This document shows positions 22,061 through 30,994 of a stretch of 64,000 bases of DNA, piece after piece (within the stretch, counting starts at the first letter, position 1; every line of letters begins with the position of its first letter). The stretch covers positions 62,001 through 126,000 of the forward strand of contig NZ_AGFF01000024.1 of assembly GCF_000226215.1 (NCBI RefSeq). The letters run 5' to 3'. The stretch comes from Dietzia alimentaria 72. GTDB taxonomy: Bacteria > Actinomycetota > Actinomycetes > Mycobacteriales > Mycobacteriaceae. The notes below the pieces were generated by a model. That model did no database searches and was not told where the DNA came from. It was given only the letters and a program-made list of their open reading frames with translations. The position numbers and the translations under genes are program-made.

Positions 22061-23166
22061 TCCGCGTCGGCCCCTTCCCTCATCCGCCAACGGATGCCAG
22101 CTTCGATGAAGCCGCTGATGTCACCGTCAAGGACCGCGGAGGGGTTGTTTACCTCGTAGTCCGTCCGCAGGTCCTTGACCATCTGGTACGGATGCAGCAC
22201 ATAGGAGCGCATCTGATTACCCCAGGAGGCGTTGCCGCCGGCGCCTAGCGCGTCCATCGCAGCGCGCTCCTCCTGACGCTTGCGCTCCAGGAGTTTGGCC
22301 TGCAGCACCTTCATGGCCGCGACTTTGTTCTGCAGCTGCGACTTCTCGTTCTGACAGGTCACAACGATTCCAGTGGGAACGTGCGTCAACCGCACCGCCG
22401 AGTCGGTCGTGTTAACCGACTGACCACCGGGCCCGGAGGACCGGTAAACGTCCACACGGACGTCGTTCTCTGGAATGTCGATCGAGTCCACCGTCTCCAC
22501 AACGGGCAGCACTTCGACCTCGGCGAACGAGGTCTGGCGACGGCCCTGGTTATCGAACGGGGAGATACGGACGAGGCGGTGGGTCCCCTGCTCCACCGAG
22601 AGGGTCCCGTACATGTACGGATCCCTGACGACGAACGTGGCGGACTTGATCCCCGCCTCCTCCGCGTACGAGGTGTCGTAGACCTCGACCTTGTGGCCGG
22701 CCTTCTCCGCCCAGCGGATGTACATCCGCATGAGCATGTCGGCAAAGTCCGCGGCATCGATACCGCCGGCACCAGCGCGGATATTGACCACGGCCTCACG
22801 TTGGTCATACTCACCGCTGAGCATCGTCTTGACCTCCATGGCCTCGACGTCCTCACGCAGGTTCGCCCGCTCCAGGTCGGCCTCGGCGACGGCATCCTCG
22901 CCTTCCTCTTCCGCCAGTTCATACATCAGCGGGAGGTCTTCGACCCGTTGGCGGAGGGCACGACAACGCCGGAGGTCCGCCTGGACGTAGGAGAGCTCGC
23001 TGGTGACCTTCTGCGCCCGTTCCTGGTCGTTCCACAGATCCGGGTCGGCGGCCATCTGCTCGAGTTCGTCGACGCGGCGGGCGAGTTCCTCGATGTCAAG
23101 GACCTTCTCGACCGTGGTCATGGTGGCGTCGAGGGCTGCGATGTCGGCGGATACGTCAGGGTGCAC
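22057..23166 (-). CDS. prfB: Peptide chain release factor 2
   Basis: RF2 ends translation at UGA and UAA codons. In its 369 aa the stop-codon-reading tripeptide SPF is at 202-204 and the catalytic GGQ at 247-249, within [20 protein letters not shown]. The GTG start at 23166 lacks a Shine-Dalgarno sequence, but TAGAGT (minus strand, 23175-23180) ends 8 nt before it, suggesting a leaderless mRNA. There is no in-frame early UGA, so the programmed +1 frameshift known from E. coli prfB is absent. It is first in a run prfB-mscS-(Pro-rich) with overlapping ends. Confidence 0.95.
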   Translation of the reverse strand: MHPDVSADIAALDATMTTVEKVLDIEELARRVDELEQMAADPDLWNDQERAQKVTSELSYVQADLRRCRALRQRVEDLPLMYELAEEEGEDAVAEADLERANLREDVEAMEVKTMLSGEYDQREAVVNIRAGAGGIDAADFADMLMRMYIRWAEKAGHKVEVYDTSYAEEAGIKSATFVVRDPYMYGTLSVEQGTHRLVRISPFDNQGRRQTSFAEVEVLPVVETVDSIDIPENDVRVDVYRSSGPGGQSVNTTDSAVRLTHVPTGIVVTCQNEKSQLQNKVAAMKVLQAKLLERKRQEERAAMDALGAGGNASWGNQMRSYVLHPYQMVKDLRTDYEVNNPSAVLDGDISGFIEAGIRWRMREGADAE

Positions 23167-23329
23167 AGAATCCAACTCTACGCGGGTTGGGCGTCTTCTC
23201 GCGTTTGCACACCCTTCTTCCGCGCGTGGCCGATCGCTTCTCCGCCGGCCACCCGCCAGAGGTAGCGTCACGGTCACGGACCGTCCACCACCGAAGGTGA
23301 GCGGGCCCCCGGCGCCTGGGAGGAACTGC

Positions 23330-24136
23330 ATGTCGATCGACACCCGCCAAGCGGGGCTGCGCGGCGGGGCCGCGGCGGAGATGAATGACGCCGATCTCGC
23401 TGCCCATCTCGTCGTCGACGCCGGAAACCTCGCTCGCCGACTGCGCGAGGACGGACTGTCAGTTCGCCACAAAACCTCGGTTTCCGACGTTGTCACCCAG
23501 GCCGACAAGGCAGCCGAGCGGCACATCACCTCCGTCCTGGCCGCGCACCGGCCCGCCGACGGGGTACTAGGCGAGGAAGGCACCCTGGTCAACGGCGACC
23601 GCGAACGTCGATGGGTCGTGGACCCGGTCGACGGCACCTACAACTTCGTCTCCGGTTCCGACTACTGGTGCTCGGCGGTCGCCCTGGCCGGCCCGGACGA
23701 CCGCCTCGTGGGCGCCGTCCATCGACCGGTGACAGGGGAGACCTTCGTGGGCGGCTCAGGGGTACCAACCCGCAGGAATGGCGTCCCTGTGCCCCGTCTC
23801 GAACCCGGGGATCTCGCCGACGGGAGCCTGGCCACCTACCTGCACCCGCCCTTCTTCGACGACCCGGACCTCGCCGACCCCTTCCACCGCGTGAGTCGGG
23901 GCGCCGCGACCATCCGGATGTTCGGCTCGGGTTCGGTGGACCTGGCGTCGGTGGCGTGTGGAATTCACACTGTCTGGTGCCAGCACTCTTGCCCGGAGTG
24001 GGATTGGCTGCCCGGACGTGCGCTCGTCGAGGGCGCCGGCGGGGTGTGCGCGACGGTCGAGGTCAACGGCTACGACTGGTTCGTCGCAGGCCGCCCCGGC
24101 GCAGTGGAACAGGCCGTCGGTCTCCTGCTGGGTTGA
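23330..24136 (+). CDS. hisN: Inositol-monophosphatase-family histidinol-phosphatase
   Basis: This Mg2+/Li+-sensitive phosphatase of the IMPase family has 268 aa. Metal-binding motifs are GEE (81-83) and DPVDGTYN (98-105), followed by the late motif [18 protein letters not shown]. In Mycobacteriales the enzyme beside prfB or fadE24 is reported to be the histidinol-phosphate phosphatase HisN, so that call is by position and family. Plain inositol monophosphatase is the alternative. The ATG at 23330 follows GGGAGGA at ideal spacing. Two acyl-CoA dehydrogenase genes follow on the same strand after an operator-like palindrome, as in M. tuberculosis hisN-(pflA)-fadE24-fadE23. Confidence 0.82.
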   Translation: MSIDTRQAGLRGGAAAEMNDADLAAHLVVDAGNLARRLREDGLSVRHKTSVSDVVTQADKAAERHITSVLAAHRPADGVLGEEGTLVNGDRERRWVVDPVDGTYNFVSGSDYWCSAVALAGPDDRLVGAVHRPVTGETFVGGSGVPTRRNGVPVPRLEPGDLADGSLATYLHPPFFDDPDLADPFHRVSRGAATIRMFGSGSVDLASVACGIHTVWCQHSCPEWDWLPGRALVEGAGGVCATVEVNGYDWFVAGRPGAVEQAVGLLLG

Positions 24137-24196
24137 TTCAGCACCCCTTGCCACCTGCGGCGCGTCCGCGTTCTGGGAAAGGCCTGGCGCTCGGAA

Positions 24197-24212
24197 CTTA
24201 CTCCGAAGTAAG
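24197..24212. promoter_or_regulatory. 16-bp palindrome upstream of the acyl-CoA dehydrogenase pair
   Basis: CTTACT-CCGA-AGTAAG is an inverted repeat of two 6-bp half-sites 4 bp apart, placed about 45 bp before the fadE start. Size and symmetry are typical of TetR-family operators. The sequence TAATGG just downstream (24214-24219) could be a -10. The regulator is unknown. Confidence 0.5.
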
Positions 24213-24257
24213 GTAATGGGGACCACATCGTCCACTCCGTTACGAGAACAGCTGGTG

Positions 24258-25664
24258 ATGATGAGCAAGAATCCCACGACCCCGTCCACAACCGGACGCG
24301 CGGAAACCTCCACACCGGGCAAAAATCCCACGCGGATCGACGCGATCGGTGCCGCCATGCGCGCCCTCACGACCATCACAGGGTCCGAGTTCGCCGAGCG
24401 TTTCAACCTCCGGCAGAAGGTCGACCGAGTGACCTACGAGGCCACCAAGACCGGCTTCAAGACACTGGGTGCCGCCACAGAGTCCTTCAAGAAGGTTTCC
24501 GGAGGGGGCACCCCCAAGCGGCTGCCCGACGCCGATGCCGAGGTCAGGTCGGACGCGTTCGACCTGACCCTCGACGACGAGCAGAAGATGATCGTCGAGA
24601 CGGTACGCGACTTCGCCACGGAGGTCATCCGCCCGGCAGCCCACGACGCGGACGCCGCTGCGAAGGCACCCGCGTCGCTGCTAGAGAGATCCGCCGAAAT
24701 CGGCGCGACCATGCTCAACGTGCCCGAGGAATTCGAGGGCATCGCCTCCGAACGCGGCGTCGTCACCAACTCTCTCGTCGCCGAGGCGCTCGCTTACGGT
24801 GACATGGGACTGGCCCTGCCGATCCTCGCACCGTCCGGCGTGGCCACCACCCTCACCCAGTTCGGCTCGGACGCGCAGCAGAAGTCCTACCTCCCCGCGT
24901 TCGCGACGGAGAGCGTCCCAGCCGCTGCCGTGGTGGTGACGGAGCCACGCCCGCTGTTCGATCCCTTCGAGCTCAAGACCACCGCCACTCGCGGCCCCGG
25001 AGGCTTCACGCTCAACGGTGTCAAGTCAATGGTTCCGACCGCTGGCAGCGCCGAGCTCTTTGTGGTGGCCGCCAGCCTCGACGGCAAGCCCACCTTCTTC
25101 GTCGTGGAGTCCGACACCGAGGGACTCGTGGTGGAGGCCGACCCGTCCATGGGGCTACGCGCCGCGGGCCTCGGCCGGATCCTGCTCAACAATGTCTCCG
25201 TGCCGGCTGATGCCGTTCTCGGTGGCCCGGAGGCCTCCGAAGAGGACCGCGCCACCTCGTACGCCGACATCATCCGGCTCGCCCGCCTCGGCTGGGCCTC
25301 GCTGGCAGTGGGCACCTCGCACGCGGTTCTGGACTACGTGATCCCCTATGTCAAGGAGCGTCAAGCGTTCGGCGAGCCCATCGCCCACCGTCAGGCCGTG
25401 GCGTTCATGGTTGCCGACATCGCCACCGAGCTAGACGGTCTGCGCCTGGTGACCTGGCGTGGCGCCGCTCGCGCCGAGCAGGGCCTGTCCTTCGCCCGCG
25501 AGGCCGCCCTGGCGCGAAAGCTCGCGGCGGACAAGGGCATGAAAATCGGCCTTGACGGTGTGCAGCTGCTCGGTGGCCACGGCTTCACCAAGGAGCACCC
25601 GGTCGAGCGCTGGTACCGCGATCTCCGCGCCGTCGGAGTGGCCGAGGGTGTGGTGGTCCTGTGA
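24258..25664 (+). CDS. Acyl-CoA dehydrogenase, FadE24-like (probable alpha/beta partner)
   Basis: This is a flavoprotein of the acyl-CoA dehydrogenase family, 468 aa. Residues 1-95 are an extra N-terminal region. The dehydrogenase fold then runs from about FDLTLDDEQKMIVETVRDFA to the end, including the domain with VKERQAFGEPIAHRQAV and LLGGHGFTKEHPVERWYRDLR. The C-terminus stops at VAEGVVVL, where the catalytic Glu segment usually reads YEGT and is followed by a further helix. This subunit may therefore not be catalytic. The start is uncertain: ATG at 24258 or 24261, GTG at 24255, or an earlier ATG at 24215. It is followed 52 bp later by a second dehydrogenase, suggesting a heterotetramer. 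Named by similarity to M. tuberculosis fadE24-fadE23. Confidence 0.82.
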   Translation: MMSKNPTTPSTTGRAETSTPGKNPTRIDAIGAAMRALTTITGSEFAERFNLRQKVDRVTYEATKTGFKTLGAATESFKKVSGGGTPKRLPDADAEVRSDAFDLTLDDEQKMIVETVRDFATEVIRPAAHDADAAAKAPASLLERSAEIGATMLNVPEEFEGIASERGVVTNSLVAEALAYGDMGLALPILAPSGVATTLTQFGSDAQQKSYLPAFATESVPAAAVVVTEPRPLFDPFELKTTATRGPGGFTLNGVKSMVPTAGSAELFVVAASLDGKPTFFVVESDTEGLVVEADPSMGLRAAGLGRILLNNVSVPADAVLGGPEASEEDRATSYADIIRLARLGWASLAVGTSHAVLDYVIPYVKERQAFGEPIAHRQAVAFMVADIATELDGLRLVTWRGAARAEQGLSFAREAALARKLAADKGMKIGLDGVQLLGGHGFTKEHPVERWYRDLRAVGVAEGVVVL

Positions 25665-25716
25665 TCGACATCCACCGAGCCAGCCACGCCGCCTTCGGAT
25701 CAAAGGACCACTGACC

Positions 25717-26922
25717 ATGATCAATCTCGAACTTCCCAAGCGACTGCAGGCGGGCGCCAACCAGGCCCGTCAGGTCGCCACCCAGATCTTCCGCCCAGTC
25801 TCCCGAAAGTACGACCTCGCGGAGCACGAGTATCCCGTCGAGTTGGACACGCTCAAGGCCATGATCGAGGCCATGGAGGACGCGGGCCAGGCGGCCTCCG
25901 GAGCCACCACGGGCCGCGGTAAGGATTCCAAGCACCAGGGCATCCAGAACGGCGGCAACATGAAGTCGCTGCTCAACATCATCGAGACCTGCTGGGGCGA
26001 CGTCGGCCTGACCCTCTCGATCCCCCGTCAGGGCCTGGGCAACTCGGCGATCGCCGCCGTGGCAAACGACGAGCAGATGGAGCGGTTCAGTCGGGTGTGG
26101 GCCTCGATGGCCATCACCGAGCCGGAGTTCGGTTCCGACTCTGCGGCCGTGTCGACCACCGCTCGTCTCGACGGCGACGAGTACGTGCTCAATGGCACCA
26201 AGATCTACGTCACCTCCGGTCAGCGCGCCGACCACATCGTCGTGTGGGCCACCCTCGACAAGAGCCAGGGACGGGCGGCCATCAAGTCATTCGTCGTACC
26301 GCGGGACCACCCCGGAGTCTCGGTGGACCGGCTCGAGCACAAGCTCGGCATCCGCGCGTCTGACACAGCACAGATCACGTTTGACGACTGCCGCGTACCC
26401 AAGGAGAACCTTCTGGGTGATCCGGAGATCCGCGTGGACAAGGGCTTCGCCGGCGCCATGCAGACCTTCGACAACACGCGTCCGCTCGTGGCGGGTATGG
26501 CCGTGGGCGTGGCCCGGGCCGCGCTCGAAGAGATCCGGGCACTCCTCGAAGAGGCAGGTTTGGAGATCGACTACGATCGTCCCGCGACCGCTCAGTCAGC
26601 CGCGGTGGCCAAATACCTCGAGCTCGAGGCCGACTGGGAGTCCGCCTACCTGCTGACCCTCCAGGCCGCCTGGATGGCGGACAACAAGATGCCCAACACC
26701 AAGGAGGCGTCGATGTGTAAGGCCAAGGCCGGTCGTTCCGGTTCGGCCATCACCCTCGGCGCCGTCGAGCTCGCGGGCTCGCTCGGCTACTCGGAGCGCA
26801 GCTTCCTCGAGAAGTGGTCGCGCGACTCCAAGATCCTCGACATTTTCGAGGGCACCCAGCAGATCCAGCAGCTGGTGATCGCCCGTCGCGTACTGGACCT
26901 GTCGAGCGCGGAGCTCAAGTGA
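25717..26922 (+). CDS. Acyl-CoA dehydrogenase, FadE23-like (catalytic partner)
   Basis: The 401-aa flavoprotein has the full acyl-CoA dehydrogenase architecture: SMAITEPEFGSD (FAD and substrate loop), GTKIYVTSGQRADH, and the C-terminal DIFEGTQQIQQLVIARRVL with the predicted catalytic Glu. It oxidises acyl-CoA to trans-2-enoyl-CoA. The substrate is unknown, with fatty acyl or steroid side-chain CoA possible. The ATG at 25717 follows AAAGGA with somewhat long spacing. With the preceding gene it probably forms one enzyme. The unit ends at the 40-bp palindromic terminator. Confidence 0.9.
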   Translation: MINLELPKRLQAGANQARQVATQIFRPVSRKYDLAEHEYPVELDTLKAMIEAMEDAGQAASGATTGRGKDSKHQGIQNGGNMKSLLNIIETCWGDVGLTLSIPRQGLGNSAIAAVANDEQMERFSRVWASMAITEPEFGSDSAAVSTTARLDGDEYVLNGTKIYVTSGQRADHIVVWATLDKSQGRAAIKSFVVPRDHPGVSVDRLEHKLGIRASDTAQITFDDCRVPKENLLGDPEIRVDKGFAGAMQTFDNTRPLVAGMAVGVARAALEEIRALLEEAGLEIDYDRPATAQSAAVAKYLELEADWESAYLLTLQAAWMADNKMPNTKEASMCKAKAGRSGSAITLGAVELAGSLGYSERSFLEKWSRDSKILDIFEGTQQIQQLVIARRVLDLSSAELK

Positions 26923-26940
26923 GCTGACTCCGCCCACAGC

Positions 26941-26980
26941 AGAAGGGGCCCGGTACCGAATTCGGTACCGGGCCCCTTCT
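26941..26980. terminator. Bidirectional terminator, 40-bp perfect palindrome
   Basis: All 40 bases read identically on both strands (arms 26941-26960 and 26961-26980). The site lies between the convergent fadE23-like and serine protease genes. On the plus strand it is followed by TCC, without a long U-run. Confidence 0.85.
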
Positions 26981-27003
26981 TCCACTGAGGACGTATGGGA
27001 CGG

Positions 27004-27714
27004 TCAGGCCATCTGGAAACCGCGTCCGGGCCAGTTTCGCGCCGTGGCGTCGTCCACGATCGAGTCGAACGAGTAGCTGACCGCGGGCAGGAACACCGGC
27101 GCCTGTGCGGGGTGGACGCAGGACGGCAGTACCGTCCCGAGGCTTCCGGCGGGGCCCGCGGCGGGCGGCATGTGACCTCCGGAGAGCAGCCCCACCAGGC
27201 GGCCGTCGCGGGTCACGGGACCACCGGAGTCGCCGTAGCCAGCGCATGCGTGGATCCAGAACCGAGGACCTTCGCGCTGCCAGGTGACGCCGCAGGTGTG
27301 TCCGGTCGAGAGCCCGTCTTTGCAGGCGACGTCTCCGAACTGCGGAGCGGGTCCGGTGCCGGTGACGCCGGCCTGACGGACCGGCACGGCGACACGCGGG
27401 TCCAAGCGGATGACCGAATAGTCGAGGATCTCGTTGCGGGTGGCGATGGTGCCGATCACGCCAGCGCGCTCGTTGCCGCGCAGAACGACCGGGGCGTTTA
27501 CGGCTTCACTACAGTGAGCCGCGGTGAACGCGACAGGAGCGCCGGACGAGTCGTGACCAGCGGCCGTGATGGTGCATCCCGCCACTCCCGCCACGAGGAC
27601 TCCAGTCCCCCCTCCGACGGGTACTGCAGCCTGGGCCGCTGCGGGTGCCACGAGTGCTGTGGCACCGGCCATGATGGCCGCTGCCACGATCCTCGCCGAA
27701 CGGGTGAACCTCAT
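27004..27714 (-). CDS. Secreted chymotrypsin-fold serine protease
   Basis: This 236-aa exported S1-type protease has a signal peptide at residues 1-30 (MRFTRSARI, a hydrophobic core and AAAQAA). The catalytic triad is His67 in FTAAHC, Asp98 in LDYSVIRLD and Ser163 in GDSGGP. Six Cys make the expected pairs around 47/68, 131/141 and 157/C-terminal. There is no long pro-region, so activation may need only signal removal. The ATG at 27714 follows GGAAGGA. The longer open frame upstream would hide the signal peptide. Streptogrisin-like or MarP-like substrate roles cannot be told from sequence. Confidence 0.87.
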   Translation of the reverse strand: MRFTRSARIVAAAIMAGATALVAPAAAQAAVPVGGGTGVLVAGVAGCTITAAGHDSSGAPVAFTAAHCSEAVNAPVVLRGNERAGVIGTIATRNEILDYSVIRLDPRVAVPVRQAGVTGTGPAPQFGDVACKDGLSTGHTCGVTWQREGPRFWIHACAGYGDSGGPVTRDGRLVGLLSGGHMPPAAGPAGSLGTVLPSCVHPAQAPVFLPAVSYSFDSIVDDATARNWPGRGFQMA

Positions 27715-27828
27715 GCGCGTCCTTCCCACCCGGACGGCGGTGCCCGAGTTTACGCACCGCCAGCGTAGCGGTAGGGCCCGATACGCACCACTCACCACGT
27801 GCGGGCCCGGTGAGTCCTACACGGGGTT

Positions 27829-28443
27829 TCAGCGACTCTCCACCGAGATCCGGATGATGGGACGCTGTTCGGGATCGCCGTCGACCTTTGCCCAGATGGC
27901 CGAGACGACCGGTTCGAGAAACAGCTCCCCCACCTGCCCCATGAGTGTGCGGACCACCTGGACCTTCTCCGAAGTACGCGTGGAGGCCAGCCCCTCTGTG
28001 CGCAGCCCCTCCACCACGCGGGCGGTGAGATCCACGATGGCGTCGAGTAGCGGGCCACCTCTGCCGTCCGGTTCGATCAGGGAACGGTTGAGGTAGCGCA
28101 CGATCACGGGATTCTCACCGAGCATCCGGCGTACGGCGGCGTCACGAGCCGCCACCACCTCGGCGGGGCTCCCTTCGTGGCCGACGGTGGCCAGGGCTGC
28201 CACCACCTGCTCCACGACTATGGCGTCAACGGCGCGACGCAGTCCCTCCTTGGTGCCGAAGTGGTGCTGGATGAGTCCGACGGTCACCCCGACCTCGGCC
28301 GCCACGCGCCGCATGGAGACCCTGGCCTCGCCGTCTTCGGCATACAGCCGCAATGCGGCGCGGCGAATCCTCTCGCGGGCCGTGAGATCGATCTCGGCAG
28401 GACGGAGTTCAGCCTCGTCCGACCCTGCTTCTGATCCATCCAC
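27829..28443 (-). CDS. TetR-family regulator divergent from an acyl-CoA dehydrogenase
   Basis: This is a one-domain transcription repressor type of 204 aa. The N-terminal helix-turn-helix is visible in RIRRAALRLYAEDGEARVSMRRVAAEVGVTVGLIQHHFGTKEGL. The rest is an all-helical ligand-binding domain. The GTG at 28443 is chosen because AAGGAG lies 8 nt upstream. An in-frame TTG at 28500 falls inside the operator-promoter. The gene faces an acyl-CoA dehydrogenase gene across the inverted repeat at 28491-28525, so it probably controls that gene and itself in response to an acyl-CoA or fatty acid. The ligand is inferred from context only. Confidence 0.88.
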   Translation of the reverse strand: MDGSEAGSDEAELRPAEIDLTARERIRRAALRLYAEDGEARVSMRRVAAEVGVTVGLIQHHFGTKEGLRRAVDAIVVEQVVAALATVGHEGSPAEVVAARDAAVRRMLGENPVIVRYLNRSLIEPDGRGGPLLDAIVDLTARVVEGLRTEGLASTRTSEKVQVVRTLMGQVGELFLEPVVSAIWAKVDGDPEQRPIIRISVESR

Positions 28444-28490
28444 CGGCACCACTCCTTCGTTAGACGCCTGACAGCCACCGTTTACACACG

Positions 28491-28525
28491 CACTATACAA
28501 CCGTATGCCATGCAGTTGTATAGTG
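28491..28525. promoter_or_regulatory. Symmetric operator/divergent promoter of tetR and acyl-CoA dehydrogenase
   Basis: Two perfect 11-bp inverted arms (CACTATACAAC 28491-28501 and GTTGTATAGTG 28515-28525) flank 13 bp. Each arm contains TATAGT reading outward, at 28519-28524 on plus and at the mirrored place on minus. Both divergent -10 elements therefore lie inside the repeat, and a bound regulator would block both promoters. Confidence 0.75.
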
Positions 28526-28575
28526 GCGGAGTCAAGGCCTCACCGGCCCCGAATCCCTTTCATTGGAGTCGCCAC

Positions 28576-29736
28576 GTGTTCGACACCGCACCCTTCCGGT
28601 CACCCTGGATGACCGAAGATCTCGACTCGCTCCGCGAGCACAGCCGCGCGTTCATGACCAAGGAGCTCGAGCCCAACCTTGAGAAGTGGGCCGAGCAGGG
28701 CGCCGTGGACCGCGAGTTCTGGAACAAGGCGGGCGACGCCGGCCTGCTGTGCATCTCGATCCCCGAGGAGTACGGCGGCGGTGGCGGAACGTTCGCCCAC
28801 GAGGCCGTGATCGCAGAGGAGCAAACCCGCGCGATGGACGACGGCTGGGGCAACTCCGTGCACAGCACGATCGTGGCGCACTACATCCTGCAGTACGGGA
28901 CAGAAGAGCAGAAGCAGCGCTGGCTGCCCAAACTGGCCAGCGGCGCGATGGTCGGCGCGATCGCCATGACCGAGCCGGGTGCCGGTTCCGACCTGCAGGC
29001 CCTGCGGACCACCGCGGCCCGCGACGGCGACGACTTCGTGGTCAACGGCGCCAAAACCTTCATCTCCAATGGCATGCACGCCGACCTGCTCGTCATCGTG
29101 GCCCGCACGGGCGGCGAGGGTGCGGCCGGCCTGTCGCTGCTGGTCGCCGAGACCGCCGACCTGCCGGGCTTCGACCGCGGGCGCAAACTCGACAAGATCG
29201 GTCTGAAGTACCAGGACACGATGGAGCTGTTCTTCGACGACATGCGCGTACCCGCCGCCAACATCCTCGGCGGCGCCGAAGGCGAGAACCAGGGCTTCAT
29301 CCAGCTCATGCAGCAACTCCCCCAGGAGCGGCTCATCATCGCGGTGACCGCCGTGGCCGCCGCCGAGACCGCTGTCCAGCTGGCGATCGACTACGCCAAG
29401 GAGCGCGAGGCGTTCGGCAAGCCGATCCTCAAGTTCCAGAACCTGCGATTCGAGATGGCCGAGTGCAAGACCGAGACGCTGGCAGCCCGCACCCTGCTCG
29501 ATCACTGCATCGGCCTGCACCTCGAGGGCGAGCTGGATCCCGCCACCGCATCGATGGCCAAGTACTACTGCACCGACAAGCAGTGCGAGATCATCGACCG
29601 CTGCCTGCAGGTCTTCGGTGGTTACGGCTTCATGACCGAATACCCGATCGCCCGCATGTACGCCTCAGCGCGGGTGCAGAAAATCTACGGCGGCACCAAC
29701 GAGATCATGAAGGAACTGATCTCGCGCACCCTCTGA
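28576..29736 (+). CDS. Acyl-CoA dehydrogenase
   Basis: This 386-aa acyl-CoA dehydrogenase shows AMTEPGAGSDLQALRTTA (FAD and substrate loop), KTFISNGMHADL, KEREAFGKPILKFQNLRFEMAE, and a C-terminus with QVFGGYGFMTEYPIARMYASARVQKIYGGTNEIMKELI. The usual catalytic position (YEGT) reads YGGT, so the base may lie on another helix, as in long-chain or isovaleryl-type enzymes where a Glu earlier in the chain serves. The GTG at 28576 has GGAG 7 nt upstream and gives MFDTAPF. A more upstream ATG (28510) lies inside the operator and is rejected. It is probably repressed by the divergent TetR protein. Confidence 0.88.
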   Translation: MFDTAPFRSPWMTEDLDSLREHSRAFMTKELEPNLEKWAEQGAVDREFWNKAGDAGLLCISIPEEYGGGGGTFAHEAVIAEEQTRAMDDGWGNSVHSTIVAHYILQYGTEEQKQRWLPKLASGAMVGAIAMTEPGAGSDLQALRTTAARDGDDFVVNGAKTFISNGMHADLLVIVARTGGEGAAGLSLLVAETADLPGFDRGRKLDKIGLKYQDTMELFFDDMRVPAANILGGAEGENQGFIQLMQQLPQERLIIAVTAVAAAETAVQLAIDYAKEREAFGKPILKFQNLRFEMAECKTETLAARTLLDHCIGLHLEGELDPATASMAKYYCTDKQCEIIDRCLQVFGGYGFMTEYPIARMYASARVQKIYGGTNEIMKELISRTL

Positions 29737-29766
29737 GCCTGACCGCTGCTCCGGGCAATGACGTTG

Positions 29767-29805
29767 TCGTCGTCGACCTCTAACTCTTCTTGAGGTCGGC
29801 GACGA
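29767..29805 (+). terminator. Possible terminator overlapping convergent gene ends
   Basis: Arms 29767-29780 and 29792-29805 pair over 14 bp with one wobble around an 11-nt loop. The downstream arm lies inside the 3' end of the flavin monooxygenase gene. Confidence 0.45.
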
Positions 29806-30994
29806 TCGCGATCACGGCGGCACGGCCGGCCCGGTTTGCCCCGATTGTCGACTGGGACGGACCGTAGCCGATCAGGAACAACCTCGGCTCGTCGAGCGCC
29901 CGCCCCTCGTCAACCCGGATCCCGCCCTCGGGCGTGCGCAGACCGAGCGGCGCGAGGTGGGCGACGGCGGGCCGGAAGCCGGTCGCCCACACGATCACGT
30001 CGGCGGGTTCAAACCGCCCATCGGGCATGCGGACGCCACCCGGTTCGATGCTGCTGAACATGGGGTGGCGCACCAGAACTCCACGCGCGTCAGCCCGTTC
30101 GATCCAGGGCCCGCGGAACTGCCCGGTCACGCTGATGACGCTCGCCGGCGGCAACCCCTGCCGGGTCCGCTCGGCCACGCGGTCGATCGCAGCGGAGAAG
30201 TTGGCCGGCGCCGGCCCCGTCCGCCATCTGATCTCACGCCGGGTCACCCAGAATGTGTCGGCCACGAGTGAGATCTCCTCGAGCAACTGGGTCGCAGAAA
30301 TGCCGGCGCCCACGATCACCACCCGCTGTCCCGCGAAGTCCTCCGCGCGGACGTAGTCGTGCACGTGGAGCTGCCTGCCCCGGAACGTCTCCTGCCCCGG
30401 GTAATACGGCCAGAACGGCCTGGTCCAGGTTCCGGTGGCGTTGATGACGTGCCCGGCCTCCCACGTTGTCGTCGCGGTCTCGCCGCGTTCGCCCCCGTCG
30501 GTGTCGGCGTCCCCGCCCGTAGCGGCCCCGGGCCGGGAATCGGCGACGACGACGAGGGGCTCCCGCACCGATCCGGCCCGCCCGTGCCCGGCGTGGCTGA
30601 CCGATCTCACCCGCACCGGCCTGTGGACGTCGAGGTCGAAGTGGTCCTCGTAGCTGGCAAAGTAGTTCGGCAGTGCCTCACGGCTGGGCGCGGTGCGGTC
30701 GACGTCCGGGACCTCCATCCCGGGGAGTTCGAAGATCCCGTTGACGGTGGCCATGGTGAGCGACTCCCAGCGGTGCCTCCACGCACCGCCGGGCCCATCC
30801 TCGCCGTCGAGTACCACGAAGGTCCGCTCCCCCGCCTCAGCTCGGTCAACGGGAACGAAGCCACGCCGTTGCAGGTGGTAGGCCGCCGACAATCCCGCCT
30901 GGCCCGCGCCGATCACCAGCACGTCGACCTGGCGGACGGGGGTGCGGGCGCGGTCTGCGTCGTTCACCTCGCGGCTTTCGGAACGATCGGTCAC
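29780..30994 (-). CDS. Flavin-dependent monooxygenase / NAD(P)-binding oxidoreductase
   Basis: The 404-aa protein has two Rossmann motifs: an N-terminal FAD site VIGAGQAGLSAAYHL near residues 25-39 and a central NAD(P) site VIVGAGISATQLLEE. It also has the C-terminal ATGFRPAV, which matches the ATG motif of flavin monooxygenases and CzcO-like enzymes. The catalysed oxygenation is unknown. An insertion with many Gly/Glu/Thr residues (about 150-175) separates the two sites. The GTG at 30994 is chosen because GAGGAG lies 6 nt upstream. The frame extends further but without a ribosome site. No neighbour suggests a substrate. Confidence 0.8.
   Translation of the reverse strand: MTDRSESREVNDADRARTPVRQVDVLVIGAGQAGLSAAYHLQRRGFVPVDRAEAGERTFVVLDGEDGPGGAWRHRWESLTMATVNGIFELPGMEVPDVDRTAPSREALPNYFASYEDHFDLDVHRPVRVRSVSHAGHGRAGSVREPLVVVADSRPGAATGGDADTDGGERGETATTTWEAGHVINATGTWTRPFWPYYPGQETFRGRQLHVHDYVRAEDFAGQRVVIVGAGISATQLLEEISLVADTFWVTRREIRWRTGPAPANFSAAIDRVAERTRQGLPPASVISVTGQFRGPWIERADARGVLVRHPMFSSIEPGGVRMPDGRFEPADVIVWATGFRPAVAHLAPLGLRTPEGGIRVDEGRALDEPRLFLIGYGPSQSTIGANRAGRAAVIAIVADLKKS

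Noticed and set aside
22057-23166. Programmed frameshift in prfB
   Set aside because: The reading frame is continuous from start to stop without an early in-frame UGA.
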